NCBI GenBank assembly: GCA_036924085.1
Contig: JAVGWX010000011.1
Span: forward strand, 38,540,970-38,604,969
Source: Ariolimax columbianus
Taxonomy: Eukaryota; Mollusca; Gastropoda; Stylommatophora; Arionidae
Length of the DNA: 64,000 nucleotides
Direction: 5' to 3'
Below are positions 1 through 9,828 of the stretch, piece after piece; position 1 is the first letter of the stretch, and every line of letters begins with the position of its first letter. The notes beneath the pieces are model-generated. The model saw only the letters and a list, made by a program, of their open reading frames with translations, searched no databases and was not told the origin of the DNA. A program made the position numbers and the translations under genes.

Positions 1-60
1 GATCATCATCATCCTCGCCACCATCATCATCATTATCATCATTATCATTATTATTTGCAG
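1..60. repeat. ATC/ATT-rich microsatellite at window edge
   Basis: Interrupted run of CAT/ATC and ATT triplets. Several RTE-like elements in this window end in (GAT)n, so this could be the tail of a minus-strand copy lying off the left edge. That reading is inference only, because no coding remnant adjoins it. Confidence 0.6.
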
Positions 61-239
61 GTTATTATTACAATACGAAACAAGATTGACAAAATCAGGG
101 AAGATAAGACTCCCAACTGGAGAAATGAATTTGTATTCTGGAAACGAGTGAACTGATGCCCAAAACTCAAAGGAAGTAGCGCTGATGCTCTCTAGAGAGA
201 CACAGAAGACGCTGATAAAGTTGAAGGCTATTACCAATA

Positions 240-420
240 GAATAATGAGCTCAAGTTTAAGAACTAGGAATAAAAACACGAATATCAACATCATTCGGTG
301 GTATGCCCCAACTAACGAGGCCAAAGATGATAAGAAGCAAACATTTTACAACGTTTTACATTGAGACGCAGAAAAATAAAGATCTCTAAATATTAATGGG
401 AGACTTGTTAATGTCTCAGT
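240..420 (+). mobile_element. LINE endonuclease-domain fragment
   Basis: A short frame reads I-I-R-W-Y-A-P-T-N-E-A followed by a K-K-Q-T-F-Y-N-V-L-H block, and slightly downstream an M-G-D-L motif with a frame shift. This Y-A-P-T-N ... F-Y-L ... G-D-(L/F)-N order is the central part of the apurinic-type endonuclease of non-LTR retrotransposons. Stops and small indels break it, and nothing of the RT follows. It is an orphan fragment whose clade cannot be fixed. Confidence 0.6.
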
Positions 421-1160
421 TCAGTCCGTCTAGTGATGATCAAGTCCAGCTGATTCCAATGTCTGGTGTGAGAATGTCTCCAGGATACTGTGTGCTGGGG
501 CTTCGTTTGGAAGAAGGTGTTAGTGATGCACATGTCGTGGTAGGTACACAGCTCCAATAAGCTGCTGCCAATTTTCGTTCATCTTTCCGACACCAAACTT
601 AACCATGTACATAGGTCAGTAGTCGTGATCGGCGTCCACCCTTGCATTGAAGTCTTCCAATAGAATCAGGTGCTCCTTATTAGGGATCCTTGTGGTGAGT
701 AAGTGCAGCTGGTGATAAAACGAATCCTTGGAGTCAATAGTGGCGTCAAGTGTAGGAGCATACACGCTGATCAGATGTTCGGAGACGAAGATATAGTAAC
801 CACCCACTCTGCACCATTTTGACATATATCTGACGATCCTAGAAGGGAGTTTTTAACGACAAAGCCGACCCCATGTTCTCTGACGTCATCCACTCTTTTC
901 CCCTACCAGAAAAACATGTAGTCCTTTTCTCTGAGGGACCCAGACTCGGCCAGGCGCGTTTCTTGTAGAGCATCGATGACCTGAAGCCTTTTGAGTTTCT
1001 GGGCTAGGACTGAGGTCTTGCGAACAAACTTTATCGCCTGGAGGTCATCAGTCATACCTGCGGTCATGGTGCGTACGTTCCAGCAACCAGGCCCCATTGT
1101 AAGCTTCTTTGTTATGGGTCGAGTTCTGACGTGAGCTGTCTCTAGAGCCTGCCTGGGCAT
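420..1160 (-). mobile_element. Degenerate LINE endonuclease domain (RTE-like)
   Basis: Read on the minus strand, the domain starts near 1,100 with the W-N-V-R-T-M motif. It continues through I-D-A-L-Q-E-T-R-L, the E-K-D-Y-x-F-F-W block, an H-G-V-G-F-V-V segment near 870-830, I-S-V-Y-A-P-T-L near 770 and L-I-L-L-E-D-F-N-A-R-V near 650. That is the canonical order of an APE endonuclease, about 200 residues, usually seen in RTE-like LINEs (host databases often mislabel it craniofacial development protein 2). The usual G-D-F-N is E-D-F-N here. The frame is broken near 830-900, and the tail (620-430) decays with stops. No RT domain follows, so it is a truncated dead copy. Confidence 0.8.
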
Positions 1161-1952
1161 ATTGGTGTGACGACCGCTGCTGTCCAGTCAACAGATCTCC
1201 CCCCACCCCCCGCACCACCCCCCGCCCACCACTTCTGCACGCAGCCGGTGTATCCAACGGAACGACAAGTCGATACTACTTGGTACCGGAGGCGTCGAAG
1301 GAGTTGTCAGACTGGCATTGAGTACAATGTCTGACTGCCTCAAGGGACTCCGGCTCCTGATTTGATTTCTGGGTTAACTCCCAAAGCCTTTTCCACAAGT
1401 GGATATAACAGCAAGGCAGAGGGGATTGGTTGTTGAGGTTGTTGGAAGCACGAACTTAGATAACACAGCAAATGATGGTGACCAAACAGCGCAGGTCGGC
1501 AGTGATTTAACTATCGTAGGCTAGGAGCCCGACTTTGACGAACTGACGTGCCTTATTCCTGCACTACTAGTGTGACACCGCCAGCTAGTCCGTAGAACTA
1601 TCTTTTACCACAAGCTGATAGTTGTCAACGCGCGTGAATCCCACAACGCCGAAACTGACAATGAAGACTAACAGAAACAGCAGTGTTTACACACACGAAA
1701 ATAGGTCACACGCTTTGATGCATGTTCGAATGAATTCCACTTCTGCTATAAACATCGAATAAGACACTTTCAACCAGTCTGTCTGACTTTCAAGGTACAC
1801 ACACGATATTCGCTTATCTATGTAATAATTTCGAAACGGATTGTGTCCTAGCTGTATCTTTTCGCTCGTATTCCTATACAGCCGTAGGCGCATCGGCAAG
1901 CGTGTGGTCCCACTGCCGCCCACGAAGGATAATGGTCACAAAATAGCACGAC
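1161..1952. other. Unassigned intergenic stretch
   Basis: There is no coding homology. A C-rich patch lies at 1,199-1,230. The segment 1,375-1,430 weakly resembles part of repeat R5 (the run reading CTCCCAAAGCCTTTTCC and a nearby CAAGGCAGAGGGG), so a short R5 remnant is possible. Confidence 0.4.
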
Positions 1953-2105
1953 ATGATGAGGAATAAAGACCTCTGGGAAAGGAGTCACCAACAGCCACTA
2001 GATCACCAAATTAAGCGAATAAAATGGGTCTGGGTAGGACATACGCTACGGATGAGACTGTCCAACATAGCCAGACAAGGTCTTTCGTGGAATCTTCAGG
2101 GTAAA

Positions 2106-2156
<51 letters not shown>

Positions 2157-2315
2157 GGTAAAATACACGGAGAAGAGAGTGTGAGTAGGAACTAAGATTA
2201 AATGATTACAACTAGAGAGATGCATAAAGAGTAGCACAGGGGCGTGTATACTGGCGGGATATTGCCAATGGCCTATATAACGTGAAGAGCCCCCGTGTTT
2301 TGATTTGATTGATTG
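1953..2315 (+). mobile_element. LINE-F C-terminus and 3' end
   Basis: The 80-residue frame reads L-W-E-R-S-H-Q-Q-P-L, then K-W-V-W-V-G-H-T-L-R, then a S-W-N-L-Q-G-K-R block. This is the conserved tail downstream of the RT in a widespread LINE group, whose usual continuation is K-R-G-R-P-K-x-T-W-R-R. Here that Arg-rich stretch is replaced by a (GA)n run at 2,110-2,152. The 3' end (2,160-2,310) is shared with the copy at 28,155-28,295 and finishes with TTTGATTTGATTGATTG. RT and endonuclease are absent, so this is a 5'-truncated copy. Confidence 0.8.
2110..2154. repeat. (GA)n microsatellite inside LINE-F
   Basis: Twenty or so GA dinucleotides sit exactly where the LINE-F protein should be rich in AGA/GGA/CGA codons (K-R-K-R-G-R-P). 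A second LINE-F copy near 27.42-27.47 kb has expanded at the same place. Confidence 0.9.
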
Positions 2316-2319
2316 AGTC

Positions 2320-2625
2320 TATCGCCACTCCGAATAGTAAAGGTACATGACGCAGCCTTGTTTCCCACTTGTTTCAATATCAAACCATTCAGCTTTCTCG
2401 ACACTGGGCCGCACACAACACTGGTACTTAGTATGTAATGCTTTTATGACCCTTACAAATTTGTATGGGATGCCACAGTTGACAGGAATTTTCCAAAGTG
2501 ACGATCTTTGTAGACTGTCGAATGCCTTTATGATGAAGTTGACGATAAGTGGTGGTTGCATCTCCACGGAGTCTTTTAGAATTATTCTGGGGGTGAAGAT
2601 GTGGTCAGTGCACGAGTTCTTAGAT
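2320..2625 (-). mobile_element. LINE reverse transcriptase fragment (motif A region)
   Basis: The minus-strand frame contains C-T-D-H-I-F-T-P-R-I-I-L (the RT segment before motif A), V-N-F-I then A-F-D-S-L (motif A), G-I-P-Y-K-F-V-R-V-I-K-A-L and G-K-Q-G-C-V-M (motif B). The normal I-D-F-E-K-A-F-D is shortened, so residues around the first catalytic aspartate of motif A are missing. Motif C (Y/F-x-D-D) is not present. It is an orphan RT piece of roughly 100 residues. Confidence 0.8.
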
Positions 2626-2764
2626 GTTTAATCTTTTGATATATTTGACTATTCTGATCAATTCAAGTGCCATCTCCGCATCGAAGGTCTCATGCAATAG
2701 ATCTTCAGTGTACTATATATCTTGTCGTAATGGTGCAATCTGAGAGGCTTTGGCAATCGCGATC

Positions 2765-2940
2765 GCTTTTGTTTGACTAGCATTTACTTCATTATCGCTA
2801 TTATAAAAGATCAACTACTGCAACAGGTACAGAGTTTCTCCTATCTAGGTCATATAATAGCGGAAGAAGGCAGCTGTGAAAAAGAAATCGGCAAGAGAAT
2901 AGGTATAGACAAGATGGAATTCAGCAACATGCGACACATT
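2765..2940 (+). mobile_element. LINE RT thumb-region fragment
   Basis: The frame reads Q-V-Q-S-F-S-Y-L-G-H-I-I, then C-E-K-E-I-G-K-R-I-G and F-S-N-M-R. This is the F-x-Y-L-G-x-x-I ... E-I-x-x-R-I block just downstream of the RT catalytic site in RTE/CR1-type LINEs. It abuts the 3' tail of the minus-strand element starting at 2,940, so it was probably cut by that insertion. Confidence 0.7.
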
Positions 2941-5775
2941 ATCATCTTCATCAAGTCATTCAGTCCTACGACTGGTCAACAAGCTCATGGATTTTGTCCT
3001 TCCATTTCTGCCGATCCTCTGCAACCGTCTTCAGCTCAGCATACCGCTCATGACCATATCTCCGCAAGCTTGAGACAAAAAGGCATCTCTAGGTCTTCCC
3101 CTCCCTCTCCTTCCCTGCATAATGTCATCTAAGACCTTTTTAACTGGGCCCTCTCTCAGATTGTGTCCCAACCAGCCAAGTCGATTTATTGTTATCTTCC
3201 TCTTCCGTATCAACTTTCTCTCTTCTTCCATCTCCGCCATTACAGGTTTCATTTCATTTCTTCTCGGTCCAGCTCACTCTTTCCATCTTTCGGTAACATT
3301 ACATCTTAAAAACCTGCAAGTATTTTTCCTCTCTTTTGTTTATAATCCATGTTTCAGAGCCATACAATGCCACAGTCCAAACATATGTGTATACGATTCA
3401 TTTCATTAGAGACATACTAGTGTTATTGGATGTAAGGTTTCTTTGTTTCTCTCTAAACACTTTCTTTGCCATTGCACTTGTAAATCGTATTTCTCTATAG
3501 AATCGTGTATCTTCTGTTATGGTTTGACCAAGATATGGGAATTGGAATACTTGCTTGACTTCTTTCCCTTTGATGGTTACTCTTTCACTGGTTGGTTCTT
3601 TGGCTATGATCATTGTCTTGTCTTCTCTATGTTCACTTTCATGTCATAACTATCTGCAGTGTTGCTAATTTCATTGAGCATTTTTTTAGATCCTCCTCCG
3701 TCTCTGCTGCAAAGGCTTGGTCATCAGTGTATTTTATTGACTCCAGTTGTTCACCCTTTACCTTTACTCCTAGATCGCATTTTTTCATTGCTTCAGCCAT
3801 CATCTCCTCTGAATCCCTGTCGTACTCCCTTTCTGATAGATACCTCGTCCGTGGGTCATTATCTTAATGATATAATGGCCTTTTGGTTTGTGTACAGGTT
3901 CAGCATCAGCCGGAGGATTAGTTCTTCAATTTCGGCATGTTTGAGGAGATTAAAAAGCCTTTTCCAGGACACTCTATCAAACGCCTTTTCATAATCTCTG
4001 AAGCAGATGTACAGGGGTATTCTTCGATCGATAGTTTTTCCAGGAAGGAGCTTCAATGTGCCAAATGACTCTCTGGTGCCTGATCCTCTTCTGAACCTAA
4101 ATTGATTATCTTTCAACAGCCCGTCTATGTGGCTTCTTATTCTCCTCCTGATTATTGCTAGGTGAATTTTGGAAGCATGTGATATTTTTGGAAGCATGTG
4201 ATATTTTTGGAAGCATGTGATATCAGGCGTATTGTTCTAAAATGTTTGCATTCAGTTGCATTTTATTTCTTTAGGAGTGGGATTATCACTGCTATAGTGT
4301 AATTCACTGGCCATCTTCATGTGCGATAGATATCCTGTACCAGCTGAAAAAGTAGACTCGGAATAGATTCACCTGTAGAAGATCTGTTGGTATGTTATCT
4401 ATATCCGCTGAGAAGGGCCTAGTCAAATTCTTCTGCATCTGTCTGTGTGTCCTCCTCTCCTACTTCTTTCTCACTTGTTGTTTTTGAGATTTGAGCTGTA
4501 TAGCTATCTTCTTCTTCATATAGTTCTACCACGTATTCTCTACGTCTCTCTTTCTTTTGATCTGGGCCTGTAATGATGTTACCCAGTTTATCGTGTATGG
4601 CACTTGGCTGAACTCCCTTATTTTGTGAGCTGGTTTGTTTTATTTTCCTAAACATCAGGTCCGACCTCCTTTCTGTTTCCAATTGTTCGATTTGTCAACA
4701 GCCTTCCCCCCCACCACTCATCTCTTGCTTTCTTGCACTCTCTGTCGTTTTCATTTTTTAGTTTCTTGTCTCTCCGCTTGCTTTGGTTTTCTCGTTTTTA
4801 CATTTGCGGATATCTGGCATTTTGTGAATTATTTCCAAATTGACCCAGGCCTTCTTTACTTCCATTGTCCCAATTATTCTCACTGCGGCCTCTGTCATAA
4901 TATTCTTCATCATTTGCCATTGCTCTTCTGGCTTTTCTTGTGCGGTTTGTGAGATTCCTATCAGCATTTCGACCTGCTTTTGGAATTGTGCCCTCTTTCC
5001 ATTCTCCATCAGGACTTCTAAATTCCACTTTCATCTCTTTGGTTGCCTTGCTTGCGTCTTCCATCGTAGCTGGCATTTCATCATTACTAGGTTGTGGTCT
5101 GAATAATCATCTGCACCGATTTTTTTTACCTGGTTCATAAACTTAGATTTCACTAAGATATAATCAACCTGGCTCCTCCATCTGTCTCCTGGGGGTGTCC
5201 TTGTATATCTCCTTCTGTAGGGTGTTTCATTCCACGTGTTGGATACTGTGTATTTCTCCTGCTCACAGAAATAAACTAGTCTTTATCCCCTTTAGTTTCT
5301 TATCCCCAATCCATTTCTCCCGAATATTTTCTTTTTCTGCCCTCTCCCACTACCGCGCTCCAGACTCCTATCCTCATATCATTATTATTTGCCTTTATTT
5401 TGCTAAACAACTCTTCCTGTCTTTCATACATTTCCTCCACTTCCTCATCTCCATGTGCTGATGTTGGCATATATAATTGGATTATGACCCTGTCTGATCT
5501 GGGCTTATTAATTCTGGTCCATGATTAGACGGTAGTTGATCACCTCAATATCCTCCAGAGCCGCTGTAGCCTTTTTTAAATCTAGACTAATATGCACTCC
5601 TCCTTGTCCTTGCCCGAGTGTACCACGTGATGCTCTTCCCTCTGAAATTCCCCATCCTCCTCCCATCTTGTTTCACTCAAATCGAAAATGTTAATTTTTA
5701 TTCTTCTCCTCCAACTTTGCATTTTCCACTTTCTCTTTCTTCATCATTGTCTCTCACATTCCACGCTGCTATATT
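2940..5775 (-). mobile_element. Near-full-length degenerate LINE-G (endonuclease + RT)
   Basis: Read right to left, an endonuclease starts near 5,770 (I-A-A-W-N-V-R). It is followed by L-S-E-T-R-W-E-E-D-G-E-F near 5,650, an inter-domain linker at 5,080-4,420, and RT remnants: S-H-A-S-K-I near 4,190, D-Y-E-K-A-F-D-R-V-S-W (motif A, intact D) near 3,980, V-F-Q-F-P-Y-L-G-Q-T-I near 3,550, L-G-W-L-G-H near 3,170 and G-R-G-R-P-R near 3,090. The 3' end near 2,950 is followed by GAT-type triplets, as in RTE-like elements. At about 2.8 kb this is close to full length but shredded by frameshifts. A 19-bp segment is tandemly triplicated at 4,166-4,224 inside the RT. Its 5' edge touches the 50-bp array at 5,795. 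Confidence 0.8.
4166..4224. repeat. 19-bp triplication inside LINE-G RT
   Basis: Three copies of ATTTTTGGAAGCATGTGAT stand side by side inside the RT coding remnant just upstream of S-H-A-S-K-I (minus strand). It is a small local duplication of element sequence. Confidence 0.9.
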
Positions 5776-5794
5776 TTTACAAGGATTTCGCTGA

Positions 5795-6645
5795 ATGACG
5801 ACCTGGGAGGCCTTGTTTCTTCCCCTGTCGGGCTCGACACCTGGATGAAGACCTGGGAGACCTTGTTTCTTCCCCTGTCGGGCTCGACACCTGGATGATG
5901 ACCTGGGAAGCCTTGTTTCTTCCCCTGTCGGGCTCGACACCTGGATGACGACCTGCGAGGCCTTGTTTCTTCCCCTGCTGGGTACGACACCTGGATGACG
6001 ACATGGGAGGCCTTGTTTCTTCCCCTGCTGGGTACGACACCTGGATGACGACCTGCGAGACCTTGTTTCTTCCCTTGCTGGGTACGACACCTGGATGACG
6101 ACCTGCGAGACCTTGTTTCTTCCCCTGCTGGGTTCGACACCTGGATGACGACCTGGGAGGCCTTGTTTCTTCCCCTGCTGGGTTCGACACCTGGATGACG
6201 ACCTGAGAGACCTTGTTTCTTCCCTTGCTGGGTACGACACCTGGATGACGACATGGGAGGCCTTGTTTCTTCCCCTGCTGGGTTCGACACCTGGATGACG
6301 ACCTGCGAGACCTTGTTTCTTCCCCTGCTGGGTACGACACCTGGATGACAACATGGGAGGCCTTGTTTCTTCCCCTGCTGGATACGACACATGGATGATG
6401 ACCTGGAAAGCCTTGTTTCTTCCCCTGTCGGGCTCGACACCTGGATGACGACCTGCGAGGCCTTGTTTCTTCCCCTGCTGGGTACAACACCTGGATGACG
6501 ACATGGGAGGCCTTGTTTCTTCCCCTGCTGGGTACGACACCTGGATGATGACCTGGGAAGCCTTGTTTCTTCCCCTGTCGGGCTCGCCACTTGGATGACA
6601 ACCTGCGAGGCCTTGTTTCTTCTCTACCCGGTCGACACCTAGATT
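5795..6645. repeat. 50-bp minisatellite, about 17 copies
   Basis: A unit containing CCTTGTTTCTTCCCCTG recurs every 50 bp (for example at 5,801 and 5,851). Variants differ mainly at the GTCGGGCTC/CTGGGTACG/CTGGGTTCG and GGAGG/GAGAC/GGAAG positions. The unit has no stop codon in any minus-strand frame. Since 50 is not a multiple of three, all three minus frames stay open across the array (273, 294 and 323 residues). These are not evidence of a protein. The array directly precedes the W-N-V-R start of LINE-G's endonuclease. Confidence 0.95.
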
Positions 6646-6689
6646 TTCCAAGGCAATACATACTGACATCTACACAGATAAATCATAAT

Positions 6690-6938
6690 TTGAAAATGAG
6701 TGTTGCCAGATGTTATGTATACTCGTCACTGCTTTATGACGCATAAATATGGACACCGAATAACAAGTTGGAAAAGAGTACTGAAGCCTTCAAAATGTGA
6801 GTTAAAAGAAGATTGGGTTGCATTTCTGGGAAAGAGAAGAACATAAATGTGGAGGTATTGATGGAGTTGGGGGTGAAAAGAGAATTAACGACTTAAATCA
6901 GAGATAGGAAGTTACGTTATTTTGGTCATATCTTCTTC
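6690..6938 (+). mobile_element. LINE C-terminal fragment truncated by LINE-A
   Basis: The frame reads A-R-C-Y-V-Y-S-S-L-L-Y near 6,700, L-E-K-S-T-E-A-F-K-M, then L-M-E-L-G-V-K-R-E-L and R-D-R-K-L-R-Y-F-G-H-I near 6,910. This is the standard post-RT region of an RTE/CR1-type LINE. It stops exactly where the (TTC)n end of the minus-strand LINE-A copy begins (6,938), so LINE-A appears to have inserted into it. The remainder was not found on the other side. Confidence 0.75.
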
Positions 6939-7381
6939 TTCTTCGTACGCTGTCAGACGTCAACTTGAATTTGTTCGAAGAAAGCAGCTGTCATCCTGAG
7001 GCTGTCGACACTGCCATAGAGCTTGTCTAGTGTTGCCACTGGTGATGGCCACATGTGCTTTCTCTGGTCCTCGTACGTCGGACAATTTTGCAGCAGATGT
7101 TTAGAGGTCATTTTCCCTGTGCCACACGAGCATTAGTCAGTGCCACCTATCTTCAATTTATTGAATAGATGGTACCTCAGTCTGTTTTGGCCAGTGAGGA
7201 GTCTGAAGACCACGACTTGCTCTTTTCTGTTCAGCTGGAAGTAGGCATCATTTTTGTGTGTAGCCAGTGTGCTTTGTTTCCCATTTGGCCATGTAACTGG
7301 CCCTAATAAGCCTTTTGGACTCTTCGTAGGTCACACTAGAATCTGGTTGTGGTAGTCTTGCACCTTCTTTTGCCAGTCTGT

Positions 7382-7665
7382 CTACCTCCTCAGAGCCGCG
7401 TAGCGCAGTGGCTTCTCATCTGAGTGGTCCTGGGTTCATTCCCCAGTTGAGGCGGTAATGTTTTTTTCAGACCGCAATGGCTCCCGGGTCGACCCAGCCT
7501 TAAATGGGTACCGGTTCAGTCCGGGAAGTAAAAGCGGCGAGGGAGAGGAGATGGCTACCGCCCTCATATAGCCGAGCCTTTGAAATGTGAGATCGATAAC
7601 ATCTCACACCCCTACGGCAGTAATGCTATGGGATACTTTACTTTACTTTACTTTACTACCTCCTC
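7382..7665 (+). mobile_element. SINE-1 (tRNA-derived) with 10-bp target duplication
   Basis: The insertion (7,392-7,655) begins with a tRNA-like head: an A-box-like TAGCGCAGTGG and a B-box-like GGTTCATTCCC. A central domain follows (CCCGGGTCGACCCAGC, GGTACCGGTTCAGTCC), and the element ends in (ACTT)n. CTACCTCCTC occurs at 7,382-7,391 and again at 7,656-7,665 as a perfect 10-bp target duplication. In the LINE-A copies without it, the same target is a single CTGCCTCCTC. It is inserted into LINE-A copy 1 and is therefore younger than that copy. Confidence 0.92.
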
Positions 7666-8370
7666 GTTGCCTTGGATGTTACAGTGGGATGGAACCCACT
7701 GTACCACTACTTCTTTTGGTGCGGACTGCTAGCATAGTTGACAGAGTACTGCTCTTAAATTATTAGTTTCAGTATTTTTCTGGCTTTTTAGTGCTGTGAC
7801 CACGGACAGGGCATCTGTGAACAGGACTATCTGGCCTTCATTGCTTTCGAATATGAGCATTGCTTCTACTGCAGCCTTCAGTGCCTCTACCTCCGCTCTG
7901 AAATTGCTTGAGTATTTTCCAGTTGCCACTGACAATGTTATTTTTCTACCATTTATTAGGCTCAGGAATACCCCTGCCCCTCCTTTCGGTGTTTTGTTTG
8001 TTACAGAACCGTCAGTGTATGTATGGGTCCAGTCCATGCTTGGGTAGTTTTCCGCTATGTACTTCAGGGTTATGTCTCTTCTTTCTTTTTCAGTCTGGCT
8101 GTTCGTGTTTCCAATACTTGGTTTATTTGCTACCACCTCTGGAAGGATATGCTGCTTCCATGCGGGTTTGCGAACAGTAGAGATGGGCTTTGGTGTTGTT
8201 ATGGTGTTCATAGCATGTTCGCTCATTTTTGCTTTGGCTATTTCTGCAAAGTTTCTCCGCTTTAGTTTCCCATTTCCAAATCTATTTAGTCTCTGATGCA
8301 TTGGATGGTCTGTCAGTCTTCTGAGTTTCTCTGCTTGCTGCTGGGCTCTTCTGTCGGTCATGGATTGCAA
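7666..8370 (-). pseudogene. LINE-A copy 1 RNase H domain
   Basis: Ribonuclease H that would degrade the RNA strand of the RNA/DNA hybrid. The 213-residue frame shows the catalytic signature in order: Y-T-D-G-S (first Asp), F-R-A-E-V-E-A-L (Glu) and V-L-F-T-D-A-L (second Asp). The next block, V-P-S-H-C-N, lies beyond an in-frame TAG near 7,728 and keeps the His found in I-type RNase H. All four key residues survive although the frame is closed. The SINE-1 insertion at 7,392 separates the rest of the C-terminus. Confidence 0.85.
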
Positions 8371-8403
8371 ATTTGTAATCTTTTCAAGCTCTACAATTGG
8401 CGT

Positions 8404-9342
8404 TCACTTCATGCCTCCTGTTATAACTCTCATGGCTTGGTTTTGAAGTTTGCTAATTTTATCAAAGTTCGCCTTTGCTGCTGTTGTCCATGCCGCAATG
8501 CCATACTCGAGAACTGGTCTCACTCTTCCAGTGTACAGTTTCTTGAGTATTCTTTCGTCTTCTCCCCAGCTTGTGCCAGCAAGTTTCCTCATGATTGCCA
8601 TTCTTTGTCTTGCTCTCATTCGGTTTCTCTCGATCTGACTTTTCCATGTCATGCCCCGATTAAATGTTACTCCCGAGTAGTTTGGGCTGTCGTTTGGCCG
8701 CATATATTTGCCGTTAAGACTTATTTTGGTGTTCTGTCGTTTATTTGAAAGCGAGAATATCGTACATGTTGTTTTTTCCTCGTTTATTTTGACCAGCCAT
8801 GAGTTCGCCCGCTCCTCCAACGATGTTAGGACCTGCTGCATCCGATCGTTTGCTACGGTGAGATTTTTTTCAGAGGTCCACATAGCCAGATCCTCTGCAA
8901 ACATGGAGCTGTGGACTCTTCTTAGTATAGTCTCTGTGATGTTGTTTATATACACCAGGAAAAGTGTGGGTGACAGTACTCCCCCTTGGGGTACTCCTTG
9001 CTCCAGTGTCACCTTTTTGCTCATCTGCCTTTGAACTTGGACTCTGGCTGTTCTGTTTTCGAGGTAGTGGCTGATCCATCTGTACATTTTTCTAGATACT
9101 TCACTTCTTCGTAGCTTGACTTTAAGTCCCTCTTTCCACACCTTGTCAAATGCCTTCTCTAAATCCACCCAAACCGCTACAGTATGCATTTTCTCTTGGT
9201 AAGCATCATCTATTTCCTGAGCTATGAGAGTGATCTGGTCCTCAGTGGATCTGTGTTGTCTAAATCCTGCTTGCTGTGGAATTAATATGTGTTTTGCTTC
9301 CAGGTGCCACATCAGTCTTGTGTTTATCATGCGCTCCATCAA
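8404..9342 (-). pseudogene. LINE-A copy 1 reverse transcriptase ORF (312 aa remnant)
   Basis: RNA-templated DNA polymerase core of a non-LTR retrotransposon, which would act in target-primed reverse transcription. Visible blocks are G-F-R-Q-H-R-S-T (residues 27-34), motif A W-V-D-L-E-K-A-F-D with intact first Asp (about 58-66), motif B Q-G-G-V-L-S-P (about 118-124), motif C, and the Y-S-G-V-T-F thumb block (about 222-227). Motif C reads F-A-E-D instead of F-A-D-D: the codon at 8,893-8,895 (GAG on minus) replaces a catalytic aspartate with Glu. The start is only an internal Met; the true frame continued upstream before stops arose. It ends at a TGA where copy 2 has a Ser codon. Confidence 0.9.
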
Positions 9343-9603
9343 TTTGCCTACACGGCTCAGAAAACTGATAGGCCTGTATCCATTTGGATTTGTTCTATCT
9401 TTTTCTTTCTTTGGTACTGGTATAAGTTCGGCATCTTTTCATGCCTGCGGTACAATTACCCTTTTCCAGCTTTGGTTCAGGACTGACAGTAACTTCTTCT
9501 TTGCTGTTTGGCCCAGCCCCATCAGCATTTAATTTGTTACCCCATCTTTTCCGGACGATTTCTTTTTCTTTAAAGTTATCATGGCCTCTTTCATTTCATT
9601 CAT

Positions 9604-9828
9604 TGACCCCTGGTCTCACGGGAGGTAAGACCAGAATACCTGCATCCTGAGCTACCTCCAGTCGTCTCGTCCAACAGTCTTGCCACTGATCCAAAGGAAC
9701 TCGGGATAAGAGTGAGATTGGTGACCAGCGCATATACGTCCTCACAATCATTCAAATACAGCGCACATAACATTATTAAGACAAAACCGTCTGATGTTGT
9801 GGCCATCAGCGCTTCGCGATGGGCAATA
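9604..9828 (+). mobile_element. SINE-4, 5'-truncated copy
   Basis: From GACCCCTGGTCTCACG to CGCGATGGGCAATA this is colinear with 60,755-60,985, including CTGCATCCTGAG, CCAGTCGTCTCG, GATAAGAGTGAGATTG and AACATTATTAAGACAA. The 60.7 kb copy has an additional tRNA-like head; this one starts just after it. It abuts LINE-A at 9,603 and a LINE-F fragment at 9,829. The 111-residue frame at 9,712-10,047 is a SINE/LINE read-through and not a gene. Confidence 0.85.

Larger units (their letters stand above)
6938..9603 (-). mobile_element. LINE-A copy 1, I-type RT + RNase H, 5'-truncated, SINE-interrupted
   Basis: This minus-strand copy is colinear with the 35.7-38.3 kb copy. It spans the RT fingers from N-E-M-K-E-A-M near 9,600, RT motifs at 9,342-8,404, RNase H at 8,370-7,690, the C-x-C-G tail near 7,130 and a (GAA)n 3' end at 6,938-6,950. 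A SINE splits it at 7,392-7,655. Premature stops include one in T-N-x-M-L-M near 9,530, one after Q-A near 9,440, one after G-M-K near 8,402 and one near 7,728. Endonuclease and 5' end are missing. The RNase H and RT order plus the (GAA)n tail fit the I superfamily; Nimbus elements of snails are the nearest named group I know. Confidence 0.9.

Noticed and set aside
3122..5461. Plus-strand frames with Phe/Ser/Leu-rich translation
   Set aside because: Antisense shadows of the minus-strand LINE-G.
5698..6669. Three overlapping minus frames of 273-323 residues
   Set aside because: A 50-bp unit without stops on the minus strand opens all three frames. Only the last few residues touch a LINE-G endonuclease.
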